Positions 1 to 10,534 are shown, numbered from the stretch's first letter. The stretch: DNA of 64,000 bases from Bombyx mori (GCF_030269925.1 NC_085133.1:9692001-9756000); one strand, 5' to 3'. Notes: a model not told the origin generated them from the letters alone. Translations and numbers: made by a program.

Positions 1-458
1 AAGGAAGATTTAAAAACAATGTAGCCTTTAAAATTTTCGTTTTTGACTCACATTTCGCATTCGTACATAAAAAAACCAGAGAGAACTGAAGTGTGGGGTT
101 AAAGCGATGGTTTGTGGACGCTCGTTTGGGTTTATATGGAAATCCATAGACTAGAACTTATTTCTTACTTACTATTTCGTTGGTACACGGCTTAAAATCG
201 GAACGTAACTCTGTAACTAGAATGCTTGGTGGGTTACCAAATTTCATAAGCACAGGTTCATTAGGTGTATGGTCAATTTTAGGCAAGATGGCGTACTTTT
301 TATTGAAACCCAAGCTTACAGTCGACCTGAAATGATCACCCTTCGGCACGGACAACCTACAACAACTCTAAAACCACTTTCAAATCTCTTTGAAATGCAT
401 TTTTATTCACTCTGATACCATTCTGTTCCATTCATGCAAATTGTACACTGAAAAAGAT

Positions 459-482
459 TTATTTATTTATTTATTTATTTGT
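459..482. repeat. (TTTA)n microsatellite
   Basis: Six consecutive TTTA-like units lie in the polypyrimidine region before the E1 exon-3 relic. The partner copy at about 17075-17100 has a shorter version. Confidence 0.8.
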
Positions 483-544
483 TTTCAGCTTCTTCAATTG
501 GCTTAGCATTCATTTGGAACGCTACGGGAGAAGACCCGTATTCG

Positions 545-1060
545 TTTTCGATATAAAACCAAAGTGCACTTGGTGCGGATACTGATCTTTCCCATATTTC
601 TCTACGGGGCGGAGATATGGTGCATGAAAAGCCGGGATATCAAAAAGATCGATGCCTTTGAAATGTGGGTGTGGCGGAGGATGTTACAAATACCGCGGAC
701 TGCTATGAGAACAAACGAGTCCATTCTAAAGCAGCTAAACATCCGAAAAAGGCTCTCTTCCATCTGCCGGGAACGTGTTATGAGCTTCTTCGGACACATC
801 ATGCGGTCTCCCAGACATGAATTAGAGAAGCTCACAATTGCGGGTCGCATAGCAAGACAAACGCGCCGTGGACAGAACACCAGCCAGATGATCAGATCTA
901 GTAAGAGAAGCACTCGATGGTAGTCTGTACCACGCGGTCCATGCCACCCTCTATGTATAACTTTGCGAAAACATACTGTATACAATTTAGAGTACATAGT
1001 TGTCGAACTCCTACAAACCCCTGAAATAATCTGTCCGCACCCGCGAAAGGGACATAGTTT
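545..1060 (+). mobile_element. RTE-type LINE, C-terminal ORF fragment
   Basis: An open stretch at 564-923 encodes the post-RT region typical of lepidopteran RTE endonuclease-reverse transcriptases: L-Y-G-A-E-I-W, then F-E-M-W-V-W-R-R-M-L, I-L-K-Q-L-N-I, and F-F-G-H-I-M-R. It aligns well with the C-terminal half of the longer RTE copy at 7201-8511. Everything upstream (endonuclease, RT core) is missing and stops follow 923. The same fragment, at the same junction with transporter exon 3, is present in E2, so the insertion predates the segmental duplication. Confidence 0.8.
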
Positions 1061-1213
1061 TCTTCGACCACATCAACTAAAAGGGCCGCGGTAGGCCGAT
1101 ATGGGCCAGTTCCGCAGTGAAGGTATGTGTTAACAAATTATTTTTAGACTAAAATAAGTTTTGTGTGAAAAAAATAAATTAATTTTAATTTAGAATTCCA
1201 ACAAACATTTGCT

Positions 1214-2530
1214 AGCCCCATCAATGCTGGAAGCTGGAAGCGGAGTCGCTCGCTGCCGACTATCGGTGGCGCAGCGAGCTTCGCGCTCGGGGCGTCTCCC
1301 CGAAAGTGAGCTGCGGGCGCGGAAGGCCCATTCTCGGCGGTCCGTGCTCGAGTCGTGGTTGAGGCGATTGGCCAACCCCACGTAGGGGCTACGGACCGTC
1401 GAGGCGGTTTACCCAGTCTTTGATGACTGGGTGAATCGTGGCGAAGGACGTCTCACCTTTCGTCTGGTGCAGGTGCTGACCGGGCACGGATGCTTCGGGA
1501 AGTACCTGCGCCGGATAGGGGCTGAGCCGACGACGAGGTGTCACCATTGTGGACACGACCTGGACACGGCGGAGCATATGCTCGCTGTCTGCCCCGCTTG
1601 GGAGGTGCAGCGCCGTGTCCTGGTCGCAAAGATAGGACCTGACTTGTCGCTGCCTGGCGTCGTGGCGTCGATGCTTGGCGGCGATGTGTCCTGGAAGACT
1701 ATGCTCGACTTCTGCGAGTGCACCATCTCGCAGAAGGAGGCGGCGGGGCGAGTGAGGCAAAGCTCTCCTCACTACGCAGAAACCCGCCGCCGCCGAGCAG
1801 GGGATCGGTACCGGGGTCGTATCCGTGACCTGGCCCCCTAAGAGCTAGAGGTCCCACCCGTTTTGTGCAGGGAGAGACCCAGACGTGGGGTGGCGTGCTT
1901 TGCACTCTCACCCGCAGTAGGAAGCAGGGTGATGGTAGACCGCGTTCCCCCGACCGCTCTGGGGGAAGGTGTAACGAGGCGCCATCAAGGCGGGCTCTCG
2001 GCCCGCTGAACGAGGGAACTGGTGGTCGTGTCGCTGGCGGCCGCCGGTCCAGCGTCCGTGGGACGGTGGGATGGATGTAATGTGCTCTGCGTCATCCCTG
2101 TCCCGCCGTCTCAATAGCCCCGACCGGGCTCCGGCCCGGTCCGAGGTGGGGCGCCGGTTGTGAGTGGCAGGAGTTTTTAGTGAGGTTCAACTCCCACATA
2201 CCCCACCTGCCGCGCGGGTGGGGATCCGGCGATTTTCTCCTGTGGAAAAAAAAAAAAGCCCTATCAATGCGGGCTCTTGGCCCGTCGACCGAGGGAACCG
2301 GCGGTCGTGTCGCTGGCGGCCGCCGGTGCGGCGTCTGGGGGACGGCGAGATGGATGTAATATGCTCTGCGTAAACCCTGTCCCGCCGTCTCAATAGCTCC
2401 GACTGGGTTCCCACCCGGTCCGGGGTAGGGCGCCGGCTGTGAGCGACAGGAGTTTTTAGTGAGGTTCAACTCCCACATACGATTTTCAGGCAAAGGCGAT
2501 TTTCTCCTGTGGAAAAAAAGAAAAAAAGTT
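1214..2530 (+). mobile_element. R1-clade LINE, 5'-truncated 3' end with duplicated 3' UTR
   Basis: GC-rich DNA breaks the alignment with the partner segment, which reads straight through near 19060. Positions 1218-1841 encode the C-terminus of an R1-type ORF2: the phrase R-L-T-F-R-L-V-Q-V-L-T-G-H-G-C-F, then a zinc-binding C-H-H-C-G-H-D...H-M-L-A-V-C-P-A-W signature, ending before 1841. An in-frame TAG near 1384 breaks the frame. The following 3' UTR (about 1976-2255) is repeated almost entirely at about 2262-2515, each ending G-T-G-G-A-A-A-A with an A-rich tail. Complete R1 elements are over 5 kb, so only the last quarter is present. No convincing target-site duplication was found. Confidence 0.8.
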
Positions 2531-2604
2531 TATATTTCGTAATTTTTATACAAGAAACGTACAGCATGTCGTGTTAATAATGTACGTACAATCTATTGTT
2601 TTAT

Positions 2605-2700
2605 TTGCATAATTAAAATGCCGCGCCATGTACTCGGCCATATAAATCTCTACGGCGCCGTGTAGTTGGGCATTGAATGTTAACACAACTGTAACTCGTC
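2605..2700 (+). promoter_or_regulatory. Gene A upstream conserved block (ACACAACTG), split by ~69 bp
   Basis: ACACAACTGTAA (2683-2694) lies about 150 bp before gene A's start codon, at nearly the same distance as in genes B and C. In B and C it is directly preceded by CATAATT; in gene A those two parts are separated by about 69 extra bases (about 2614-2682). ACAACTG contains an E-box-like CAACTG. Conservation is seen directly; a regulatory role is inference. Confidence 0.5.
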
Positions 2701-2822
2701 TCAAACAAATGGAACTCAAAAAGAAAGAATTTAATGCTATACTTTTGTAGCGTCGTTATCAAACTCTGAATGTTCTAAATTTTTTTCTTCAAAATTTATC
2801 ATAACTTAGCTACTCAACGTAT

Positions 2823-2828
2823 TCATTC
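2823..2828 (+). promoter_or_regulatory. Candidate initiator (TCATTC) of gene A
   Basis: TCATTC fits the arthropod initiator consensus and lies about 11 bases before the ATG; gene B has the same and gene C has TCATTC at 26415-26420. If used, the 5' leader would be only 11-15 nt. Without transcript data this remains a suggestion. Confidence 0.3.
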
Positions 2829-2835
2829 TGAGACA

Positions 2836-5800
2836 ATGTGCTTTGGCAAACAGTCGATTACCCCATTCGTGAAGCAAGTGAGTTTTCAAATCTATTTTAA
2901 TGTGTGTTTAAAAAGCTATTTAACTGAGTCATTATAGTTAATTATTAAGCACAAGCAAAATAAAGATATAAAGATAGCATGACCAACTTTGTTTTAGGCC
3001 TTTTACAAGCTTTCGGGGTTCAGGAGTTTATCGAATTTCGTTTATCCAATGTTAGCAACCACCATACCTCCATAATATTTGAATCTATCATGTATTGAAA
3101 TAAGTCAAAATATTTGTCAAAATTTATGTCCCATCCATCCAAAGCAATACGAAAAGTGATATAGGCATGTTTAATCTGTCATGTCGCTTAGAGAGCCGCA
3201 GACCGGGCTCAGTGATGTGGATTGGGAGAGGCCTATGTCCAGCAGTGGACGACTGTGGGCTGTTGATGATGATGATGATGATGATGTCGCTTACCAGACT
3301 TGGTTAATGAAAAAAATTCTTCAAATTCCTAGTGCTTCGCGGTGTCGAGTGTGACCTTCAACATGTTATCATACGGTATGGTCATCGGATTTAACGCATC
3401 ACTGTTCTCGGAATTGAGGAAGAGTCAAGAGATACCCCTGGACAGGGATTCAGAATCATGGTTGGGTATGTTATGTTTAATTTTTTTAATATCGTAGTGT
3501 TGAGTAAACAGTACGCTAATTAATCTTCTCGTTTTGGGACGTAATAATTATGGGTGACCCGGAAGCTGGCGTTACCGAGACGGACGCGTGAGCACGCACT
3601 CGCAGTGGCAGCAGTCGGGCATCTTCTTCTTTTTCTCCACCTTATCCCACTAGGTAGGGTCGGCACAGCTAATTTTTCTCTTCCATTCTCTTCTATCAGC
3701 CGTCATCCCAACACTCACTCCTCTCTCTCTCTCATATCGTCATTCACACACTCCATCCATGTCTTCTTTGGTCGACCTCTTCCCCCTCTACCTTGCACTA
3801 CCATTTCCATACATCTCCTAGTCACATGCATCTTCTCTCTACGCATGATATGTCTATACGACGCTAGCCGTCTGCTCTTTAATTTGTTGAATACCTGGGC
3901 TACTTTCATACTTCCTCTGATATACTCATTCTTTATTTTGTCCTTCCTTATCGAGTCCAGTTGGGCACACTAACCTGTGCGCCCCTAAAAGCGGCCGAAA
4001 AGCTCAAAGATTCGCGAGAGTACTTACGACCGAATCGAAATCGCGAACCGCTGAGGTGATCGGTGGAGAAAGTCAGCGGACTAGCTGTCTAATCGCTGCG
4101 GTAATAATGGTGAAAATCGCATTTCGTGCTTTATGTTAATGGTCGAGTAATTGGTGACTAGGTATAACAAAGCTGCGAGATCGATGTTCATTTACCGTTG
4201 CGAATCGGTCTCGAGATTTCAGTGCGCTCACATCCTTATTATAAGCTGAACTTTGGATACTGGTCATGTTACTGTAGTTTTCATGTATTTTTCGTAACAT
4301 TCAAAACATCTTTTGAACGATTTACCAAAACAAATCAAAATGAAAATACTCACTGAAAAAAATATATTGAAAAGCGTCTATTAGAAAATGGTAACGCGAA
4401 CTGATTTCTTCACAATTCAAAAAAGAGGAACAAGCCTTCAGAAAGGGAAATTACAGCGTAATGCCAGCTAGCGCTTCTCGCCAGCTCTTGACTGATATAA
4501 ATTAAGACAGAATCAAAGAGTTTTCTAGTAAAAGCCTTACCATAAATTTTCTCTGTTCTAGCATCACTCATTGGAATAACAACATTTATTGGAGCGCTAT
4601 TCACACCAATTATAATAGACAGCATCGGCCGAAAACCAGCAGTGATTACCAGCTCAGTCCTCATGGTCAGCGGATGGATCACATTAAGCTTAGCCTCATC
4701 ACTCCCTGTGTTATTGGTTGCAAAATTTTTACAAGGAATGTCCGTTGGTCTTGGATCCACGATGGGAGGACTTTTGATTGCAGAATATAGTAGTCCGAAA
4801 TACAGAGGGTCTTTTATGGCAACAATTCTTACTTTTGTGCTATTAGGGAGTCTAATATCTCATTTATTTGCATTGTTTTACAATTGGCATCAAATTTCGA
4901 CAATAGTAGGATTTTTCTCTTTGCCCGGATTAATTATTTCTTTATTCTCTCCCGAGTCCCCAGTTTTTTTGGCAACCAAAGGACGTTACGATCAATGCAG
5001 AAAAGTTTTTCGCTGGCTGAGAGGTCCAAACGAAGATGATGAACTCGAGAAAATGATTAAAACTGATATGATCGTTAAAGAATCTAAAAAGAGCCGTCCC
5101 AAAAAGACTATGTCTAAAATAATACAGAAAAAATTAACGTACGTCATCTTAACATTCAAAAAGCGAGAATTTTATATTCCAGTATTTATTATGATGCATC
5201 TCAGTGCTATACATGAGTTCTGCGGTGCTCTCGTCTACGATACATATGCTTTTGACATCCATAAGGCTTTATATGGTACCGATATCTATATGTTTAAAGT
5301 GATGGCATCTGTGGACATTCAAAGAATTTTATCAACCGTTCTAACAGTCTATTTAACCAGCAGAGTACGGAGGCGTCCATTATTATTCACATTAGTTGGA
5401 TTGAATATATTGGCGTATATCTGTGAGGCTGGATACATATACGCCAGGCGTCATAGTCTACTTCCTTTTGACCACATGGCTATAGGAGTATTTTTACATC
5501 ATTTCCATTATTTCACCAACGGAGCTGGTTCTATGTCCTTGACGACTATAATCAGTAACGAGCTATTCCCAACAGCAGACAAAGGATTCTGTGGACTGAT
5601 TCGTAGTTTGATTTTCTCAATCTTCGTCTTTGCAAACGTCAAAAGTGCACCGTATTTATTCTCCCTCATAGATGTAGAAGGAACATTATGTGCCTATGCA
5701 CTGTTACTGTTTTACTGTCAAGTTATGTTATATTACATGTTACCAGAAACTAAAGATAAAACTCTTCAAGAAATCGAAGATAAATTCAGAGGATTCTCTT

Positions 5801-5856
5801 TGGTTGATCGTGCAGAAATTTTAAAAACAAAGGATGATGAGGATGTTTCGAATTGA
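2836..5856 (+). CDS. Gene A: Tret1-like MFS sugar transporter (3 exons, 489 aa)
   Basis: Predicted exons are 2836-2877, 3333-3465 and 4562-5856 (donors GTGAGT and GTATGT, acceptors CCTAG and TTCTAG); joined they give 1470 bp and a 489-aa protein. The start is the ATG giving M-C-F-G-K-Q-S-I-T-P-F-V-K-Q, a tiny first exon conserved across paralogues. Family landmarks: TM1 in exon 2; G-R-K-P after TM2 (about residues 81-84); E-Y-S-S-P-K-Y-R-G after TM4 (about 133-141); S-P-E-S-P after TM6 (about 188-192); R-V-R-R-R-P-L in the 8-9 loop; P-E-T-K-D-K-T-L-Q-E-I near 453. These are MFS sugar_tr hallmarks, twelve TM segments expected. Likely role: plasma-membrane facilitated transport of trehalose or hexose (inferred from family). 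Oddity: GRKP where genes B and C have GRRP. Exon 3 is very close to gene B, its duplicate. Confidence 0.88.
3191..3283 (+). mobile_element. 93-bp RTE-like LINE tail in gene A intron 1
   Basis: An extremely 5'-truncated LINE end carries the lepidopteran phrase GAGAGGCCTATGTCCAGCAG followed by a (GAT)n tail. It is bounded by the direct repeat ATGTCGCTTA (3181-3190 and 3284-3293). The partner segment has this 10-mer once near 19670, the empty site. The insertion therefore postdates the duplication. Confidence 0.9.
3590..3970 (-). mobile_element. RTE-type LINE C-terminal fragment in gene A intron 2
   Basis: On the minus strand 3909-3715 encodes K-L-K-S-R-R-L-A-S-Y-R-H-I-M-R-R-E followed by C-M-E-M-V-V-Q-G-R-G-G-R-G-R-P-K-K-T-W, the usual C-terminal end of a second RTE lineage. 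The same debris in gene B's intron 2 is largely deleted (about 20000-20095), so the insertion predates the duplication. A same-family plus-strand fragment lies at 33390-33660. Confidence 0.75.
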
Positions 5857-6733
5857 TGCATAAACAAAATTGGATAAAACAAATAATAATATGCTTAGAT
5901 TACTCTTAAAAGTAAAGTTTTTTTTTCCCCTACCAATTTGCTGCTAGCCTAAGAGGCAATACCAGCTACGCCCGGATGGGTAGGTGAGCTCACAGGCTCA
6001 ACCTGAGAGAATCTGCTAACACTAGCCCTAGCAAGAGCAGTGCTTCGCAGAATCTACCACCGGATCGGAATCGCGATCCACTGAGAAGATCCGGCGAGAA
6101 ACTCAGTGGGCTGAGAGATAAGAGTTATTTACGGATATCATAGCATAAATAAGTACGAGAAAAAAAAAAACATTTATCTACTTTGGCTAAATCGGGAAAT
6201 GGGTTTACATATACATAAATGTAAACTATGTGGCAGTAGTATACATCTGCTGAGGCGTTAGATTTTGGAATTTTTAATATCCACCATCAACGTACGATTC
6301 GTACGACAAAGTCAGGATATTCGGTCTCCTAGACAACAACACACAACACTTGTGTGTAGAACAACACACCCATGTGCTAGATATTGGACAAGATATTGAT
6401 GAAAGGTATATGATTAGACAACGTAAAACAACTCCCACTATGAAGGAGTAACGTCACGTACTAAGCCTCGTAATTTATAAATTAGCTTCCTTACTGAAGA
6501 GCCCCCTTGAGTAAATAACTCTATATACTCAGCACGACTGGTATCGTGGGTTCACCGGGATCATCACATCACGGTTTTGGTTTTGCGTGCACAGAACTTA
6601 ATATATGATAAGACATTTAAAGTGGACCTTATTCATTTTTAAAATAGGCTATGTCACATGTTTAATTGCCTACCATGTTTGGAATCGATACACCATTTTG
6701 CTGCCCTGAGGAGATCTACAACGAACGCCTCTG
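5857..6733. other. 3' flank of gene A, with a minus-strand LINE-tail repeat
   Basis: No gene was seen. About 5928-6120 is a minus-strand repeat related to the Jockey 3' UTR, including the hairpin arms CTGAG/CTCAG at 6080-6110. It is shared with the partner segment (21890-22085). The rest is A+T-rich and aligns with the gene B flank, including the empty TA site for the mariner at 22196. No clear AATAAA follows the gene A stop within 60 bases. Confidence 0.7.
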
Positions 6734-6989
6734 GGATAGGAGGCGTGTCGGGAAAGGTTAATTGGTAAACAGATTACGCGTCGTAAATGGACATGGATAG
6801 GTCACATACACAAACACACTAACACGCATAATGACCTTCTTAAATGATAACACCCAATGATCTCTCAACACTTGTCCGCAGCATCTGTTCACGACTTAAC
6901 CTAACCTAATCTATCTTAAGAAGGAGGGAGCCAAATCACACAACTTCACTCCTCGCGTTTCCGCCAAAAAGTCCAAAACCAGTAAAATC
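6734..6989. other. Unassigned spacer
   Basis: Starts where the segmental duplication ends. No open frame or recognisable repeat. Confidence 0.5.
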
Positions 6990-7200
6990 AACAATTTGAC
7001 CACAGATTATAAGCAATAAGAAAAGTTTGACAGTAAATAAATAGTATGTATGCGTGTGTGTGTCAAATACATGATAGTGTGTGTGTAATGTTTTTATTTA
7101 TTGATTTAATGTATAATATTTTTCGTGCATAATTTAAAAAATATAAACATTCTGCACTCCTTCTCTATATTCTCTATAAGTGTAGAAAATCGGTACGGAA

Positions 7201-8511
7201 CTGTAATAACTACAGAACCATTGCACTGATATCCCATGCCAGTAAAATTCTGCTTTACATCATCAACGCGAGACTAAGATCTTATCTGGACTGGCAAATA
7301 CCCCAGGAACAAGCCGGTTTTGTGAAGGGGAGGGGCACCAGAGAGCAAATCCTAAACCTTCGGCTTATAATAGAAAAGTGCTATGAATATAACACTCCTA
7401 CTTTCATGTGTTTTGTGGATTACCAAAAGGCCTTCGACTGCGTTAAGTGGGAGAGACTGTGGAAAGTTCTTTCCGAGACAGGTGTACCGGACCACCTCGT
7501 AATGCTGGTTCGCAAGCTGTATGAGCACTGTGACTGTAGGAGATTTAACATCAGGCCGTTTCAAATTCCATAAGGGTGTTCGCCAAGGATGCGTGATATC
7601 TCCCATCCTTTTTAATATCTATGGAGAACACATAATGCGACAAACTTTAGATGGTTGGGAAGGTGGCATAAAGATAGGCGGAGTAAAGATATTGAATCTC
7701 AGGTACGCGGACGATACCACCCTCTTCGCTTCATCGGAAAATGAAATGGCGGAGCTACTTCACAAACTGGATACCGTCAGTATGGAAATGGGGCTTGCTA
7801 TTAATAAATCCAAGACCAAGCTAATGATTATTGACCGTTTCAAAGCTATCCAACGCAACAATCTCCTACATGACTACGAAACCGTAACCCAGTTCCCATA
7901 CCTTGGCTCACTGATTACCAACAAAGGAAGTAGCGAACCGGAAATACGGAGACGGACTGGCATGGCAAAATCTGCAATGACCCAACTGAGCAAAATCTGG
8001 AGAGACCGTAATATTACCCACCGAACTAAAATATATCTGGTCCGCACCCTTGTCTTCTCCATTGCTCTATATAGTGCAGAGACGTGGACACTCAAAACCG
8101 CAGATAGGCAGAGAATCGACACTTTTGAGATGTGGTGCTGGCGACGTATGCTACGAATACCATGGACGGCCCGCCGCACCAACATATCTATTCTCAGGCA
8201 GTTAAAAATAGAAAAGATTCAACGTCTATCCACAATCTGCCTACAAAGAATATTGCGGTATTTTGGTCATGTTGCACGCAGGGATACCAGCAATTTGGAA
8301 CGCCTTGTGGTGACCGGTAAAATAGAGGGAAAAAGGCCTAGGGGTAGAGGTCCCAAACGATGGTCGGACCAAATAGCGGAGGAACTGGGGATACCTATCA
8401 GCGACGCGCTCCACCGGGCTGCAGGGCGGGATCGATGGAGACAGTTGGTTGATGAAATCGGACGGAGTCACAATCCTCAGCAGTGAGGAACCGATCGAAG
8501 AGAGAGAGAGA
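7201..8511 (+). mobile_element. RTE LINE, 5'-truncated, with target-site duplication
   Basis: A 1.3-kb RTE 3' portion is flanked by GTAGAAAAT on both sides (7192-7200 and 8512-8520) and ends in a short (GA)n tail, as RTE elements do. It starts inside the RT domain; endonuclease and the N-terminal half are missing. It is nested in a foldback-type repeat. Confidence 0.9.
7206..8486 (+). pseudogene. RTE reverse transcriptase, partial and frameshifted
   Basis: Frame 1 (from about 7206 to 7573) carries N-Y-R-T-I-A-L-I, Q-A-G-F-V-K-G-R-G-T-R and F-V-D-Y-Q-K-A-F-D, the RT palm with its first catalytic Asp. Frame 2 (7521-8486) carries G-V-R-Q-G-C-V-I-S-P-I-L-F-N and the catalytic R-Y-A-D-D-T, then the W-C-W-R-R-M-L-R-I-P-W and R-P-R-G-R-G-P-K-R-W C-terminal motifs. 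The frames overlap near 7521-7550, where about one base has been lost, so it cannot make a continuous RT. The final stop is at 8484-8486. Closest family known to me is the lepidopteran RTE endonuclease-reverse transcriptase group. Confidence 0.85.
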
Positions 8512-8607
8512 GTAGAAAATAGAAAAATCCATACACCTCCGTCCGCGCAATTTTCGTAAAAAGGGGCACAAAGTTTTTGCTTCGCGTATTAATATTTTAT
8601 AGATATG

Positions 8608-9252
8608 AATTTTTGAGGCAGTTTTCATTTTTGAAAGATATTTGATACACAGCTTCTGAGTGTGTGTACTCGGTCTTGTTTCGTGTGCGTTTGCGGCAAA
8701 CATTAGTCTCTATAGAGGAAGGACGAGCAATACGCGGCCCGCGGGCCCCTCGCAGCCGCCAAGCACATCTAAAATTTAATTTATTTTATCGACTTTCTCG
8801 TTTCTGCTCGTCTTTCTGTTTTTCTCTTGTTTGTGAATGAATATTTAAAAAAAAAACTAATATTTAAAAAAAAAGACATGCCCCCTGAGTTTCTTGCCAG
8901 TTCTTCTCAGGACGGAGGCTAGTTTTTGTGAATTGGTGGTAGTTCTTTTTGACGTTCAACAAGTGTGTACTGACATTTATGTTGAATAAAAACAATTTTA
9001 TTTGATTTGATTTGTTTTATCTTGCATTAAATTTTATTTATGAAATCTTTACTTTTTTTTTTTTTTTATACTTTTTTATTCTAATATTTATTATTTATTA
9101 AATACAATTTCTTAAATTATTAATAAGAGATAATATATTATATGTGACCCGACAAAAAAAATTAAAATTTAAATTATCCCGTTAATCAAAAAAATTGCTC
9201 ATGTATTTTGAGTCCGTGGGATGGGTGGTATCGGTGTTGGGAAAGCGGTTGT
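8608..9252. other. Repeat debris, including a LINE 3' tail at about 8880-9020
   Basis: No gene was seen. About 8880-9020 is a LINE tail with CCTGAG...CTCAGG hairpin arms (8884-8911) and a (TTTGA)n-like end, as in other lepidopteran Jockey/CR1-like tails. A short very GC-rich patch (about 8730-8757) and A/T runs fill the rest. Confidence 0.55.
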
Positions 9253-9260
9253 ACAATTGA

Positions 9261-10167
9261 CCGGTAACCATACTCATCGAACTCGGGAAAGAGTTCGACG
9301 TGCAACCTTTTTTTTTCCGGGCCAAGCGCCGAACCTCCTACGAGGTCCCCGCGCCTACAGGGCGCGCGGGGTATGTGGGACTTGACGATCTGCAAGGTGT
9401 TGGGAGAAGACCGTGGGCCCAAGGAATTTTAGGGCCCTATCCACTAAACGACTCCCCTGCACTCTTACACCCGACGTCCGATCTCCGTCGGGGTCAAAAC
9501 CCGGTCAGAGTAGGGAGGTCCCCCGGTCAATACTACAACCAGACACGCGGCGCCATCCCGAGGACGCCCGACCGACGGGTCGTCGGGCAATGGTCGACGA
9601 CCAACGACGTCGGTCTCCGCGGTACGGCGGCCTGGGCGATGCCGCTGGTATTCCGGGATACCCCGCTGGGCCAGAACCAGCCTACCGGGTCGGAGCTCGA
9701 TACACCTCCGACCGGGTTGCTCTTCCACAGTATGTTCGGCGATGACAGCGACGACTAAAATGCGGACCGCATCGCAGTCCGCAGCCGCCGACACGTCATC
9801 CCGTCCTCCTGGTGCCAGCGCGCTAAAGTGACGGTAGCGTGCGGCGCAGCCTCAACCCCCTTAGGTTGCGTCGTGACCATCACCGAGAGGAGAATGCCTC
9901 CTCATAGGGGCCGGAGCTGGACAAACGCCCTCCTCCGACCCCTGGTCGACGTGCAACCTAATCCAACTATCAGTTTTTCGCCGGATCTTGTCAGTGTGTC
10001 GCGATTCCGATCCTATAGTAGATTCATTCGCCAAGCAGCTGCTCTTGGAGGAGCTCGGGCAGCTGTTAGCAAATCCCACCCCTCCTGGCTGAGCCTTTGC
10101 TCGCCCACCTGTCCTGGTGAAACTGTAAAGGCCTCTGGGCCACCAGTAATCCTACAATCATAAAAAA
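9261..10167 (+). mobile_element. Jockey LINE 3' end, interrupted by an R1-like tail
   Basis: Positions 9261-9307 and 9959-10167 are the last part of the Jockey family found complete at 27139-32303 (GGTAACC..CTCATCGAACTCG, TTAGCAAATCCCACCCCTC, CACCAGTAATC, AATCATAAAA tail). The whole is flanked by ACAATTGA (9253-9260 and 10168-10175). The hairpin region is degenerate here, so this is an older copy. Confidence 0.85.
9308..9945 (-). mobile_element. R1-like LINE 3' UTR, nested insertion
   Basis: A GC-rich minus-strand block starts with poly-T at 9308 and matches, in reverse complement, the plus-strand tail at 51087-51634 (for example GGTATTCCGGGA and CAGCGGGGTATCC-like phrases). Flanked by TCGACGTGCAACC at 9295-9307 and 9946-9958. 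Open frames across it are GC-driven and not conserved protein. Confidence 0.85.
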
Positions 10168-10175
10168 ACAATTGA

Positions 10176-10534
10176 AACTACGATCTCAAGTTTCAAGTTA
10201 CCCTGGTCCTAATTATATATTTTGTTTTAAACTATATTATAAATACACACAACATACAACTGCGTAAATATTGTTAAAATTCACGAATCTCACTGTTCAA
10301 ACACGTACTCGTTCACGTAAAGTTTAGTAATTAACTGTTTTCGTGAACACGTACTACGTATAACCGAGCCGACATAAAAACTGATAACACTCAAATGAAA
10401 TTTTGCAATCGCTAAGTTTTTATATTTATGACTAGTTGACCCGGCAAACGTTGTTTTGCAATATAAATTATTTCTAGGCAAGATAAATAACCTAGATACA
10501 GATACTGATTTGTGAATCTATATATATACACTAT
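10176..10534. other. A+T-rich spacer with a Helitron-like terminus near 10431
   Basis: No gene was seen. At 10431-10455 CTAGTTGACCCGGCAAACG resembles the reverse complement of lepidopteran Helitron 3' ends (hairpin plus CTAG before T). The gypsy element then interrupts an A/T-rich stretch at CTAT. Gene E2's first exon should lie hereabouts but was not recognised. Confidence 0.4.

Larger units (their letters stand above)
1..1060 (+). pseudogene. E1: remnant of a Tret1-like transporter fused to an RTE fragment
   Basis: Positions 1-488 correspond to intron 2 of the sister pseudogene E2. After a pyrimidine-rich stretch with AG at 487-488 there is a short exon-3 relic, still readable as Y-G-R-R-P near 520-538 (the conserved loop after TM2). 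Sequence then passes directly into the C-terminal part of an RTE-type reverse transcriptase. The normal remaining ~1.25 kb of transporter exon 3 is absent, so this is a broken gene. Exons 1 and 2 lie outside the window. Even the relic is shortened relative to E2: the stretch before R-Y-G-R-R-P has lost bases. Confidence is high that it is non-functional as a transporter and moderate on the exact breakpoints. Confidence 0.75.
1..6733. repeat. Segmental duplication, copy 1 (partner about 16335-23977)
   Basis: The first bases of the window match the bases just after 16335, and similarity continues through the dead E gene, gene A and its downstream flank to about 6733, where the partner switches to unrelated DNA near 23977. 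Internal differences are mostly whole insertions: an R1-like tail and an RTE tail in this copy, versus a Helitron, two mariners and small indels in the other. Basis: direct comparison by eye; percent identity was not computed. Confidence 0.9.
6990..8607 (-). mobile_element. Foldback-element arm, interrupted by an RTE element
   Basis: Positions 6990-7200 and 8521-8607 together match the right arm of the long inverted-repeat element at 61639-62717, including CTGCACTCCTTCTCTATA and CTCCGTCCGCGCAATTTTCG. The two halves are separated by the RTE copy at 7201-8511. Only one arm is present, so this is a solo or truncated copy. Confidence 0.8.

Noticed and set aside
2641..2647. TATAAAT as the TATA box of gene A
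   Set aside because: It is inside the 69-bp insertion absent from genes B and C and is about 190 bp from the start codon.
4642..5856. Single-exon 404-aa transporter starting at GTG 4642
   Set aside because: The upstream in-frame exon sequence with TM1-TM2 and splice signals shows this is only exon 3.
9300..9794. Several overlapping open frames of 109-152 codons on both strands
   Set aside because: They lie in a GC-rich R1-like 3' UTR; no conserved domain, and the frames are a composition effect.
10255..10434. ACAACTGCG plus a following ATG as the missing promoter and exon 1 of E2
   Set aside because: The downstream ATG frame does not match M-C...T-P-F-x-K-Q and stops after six codons.
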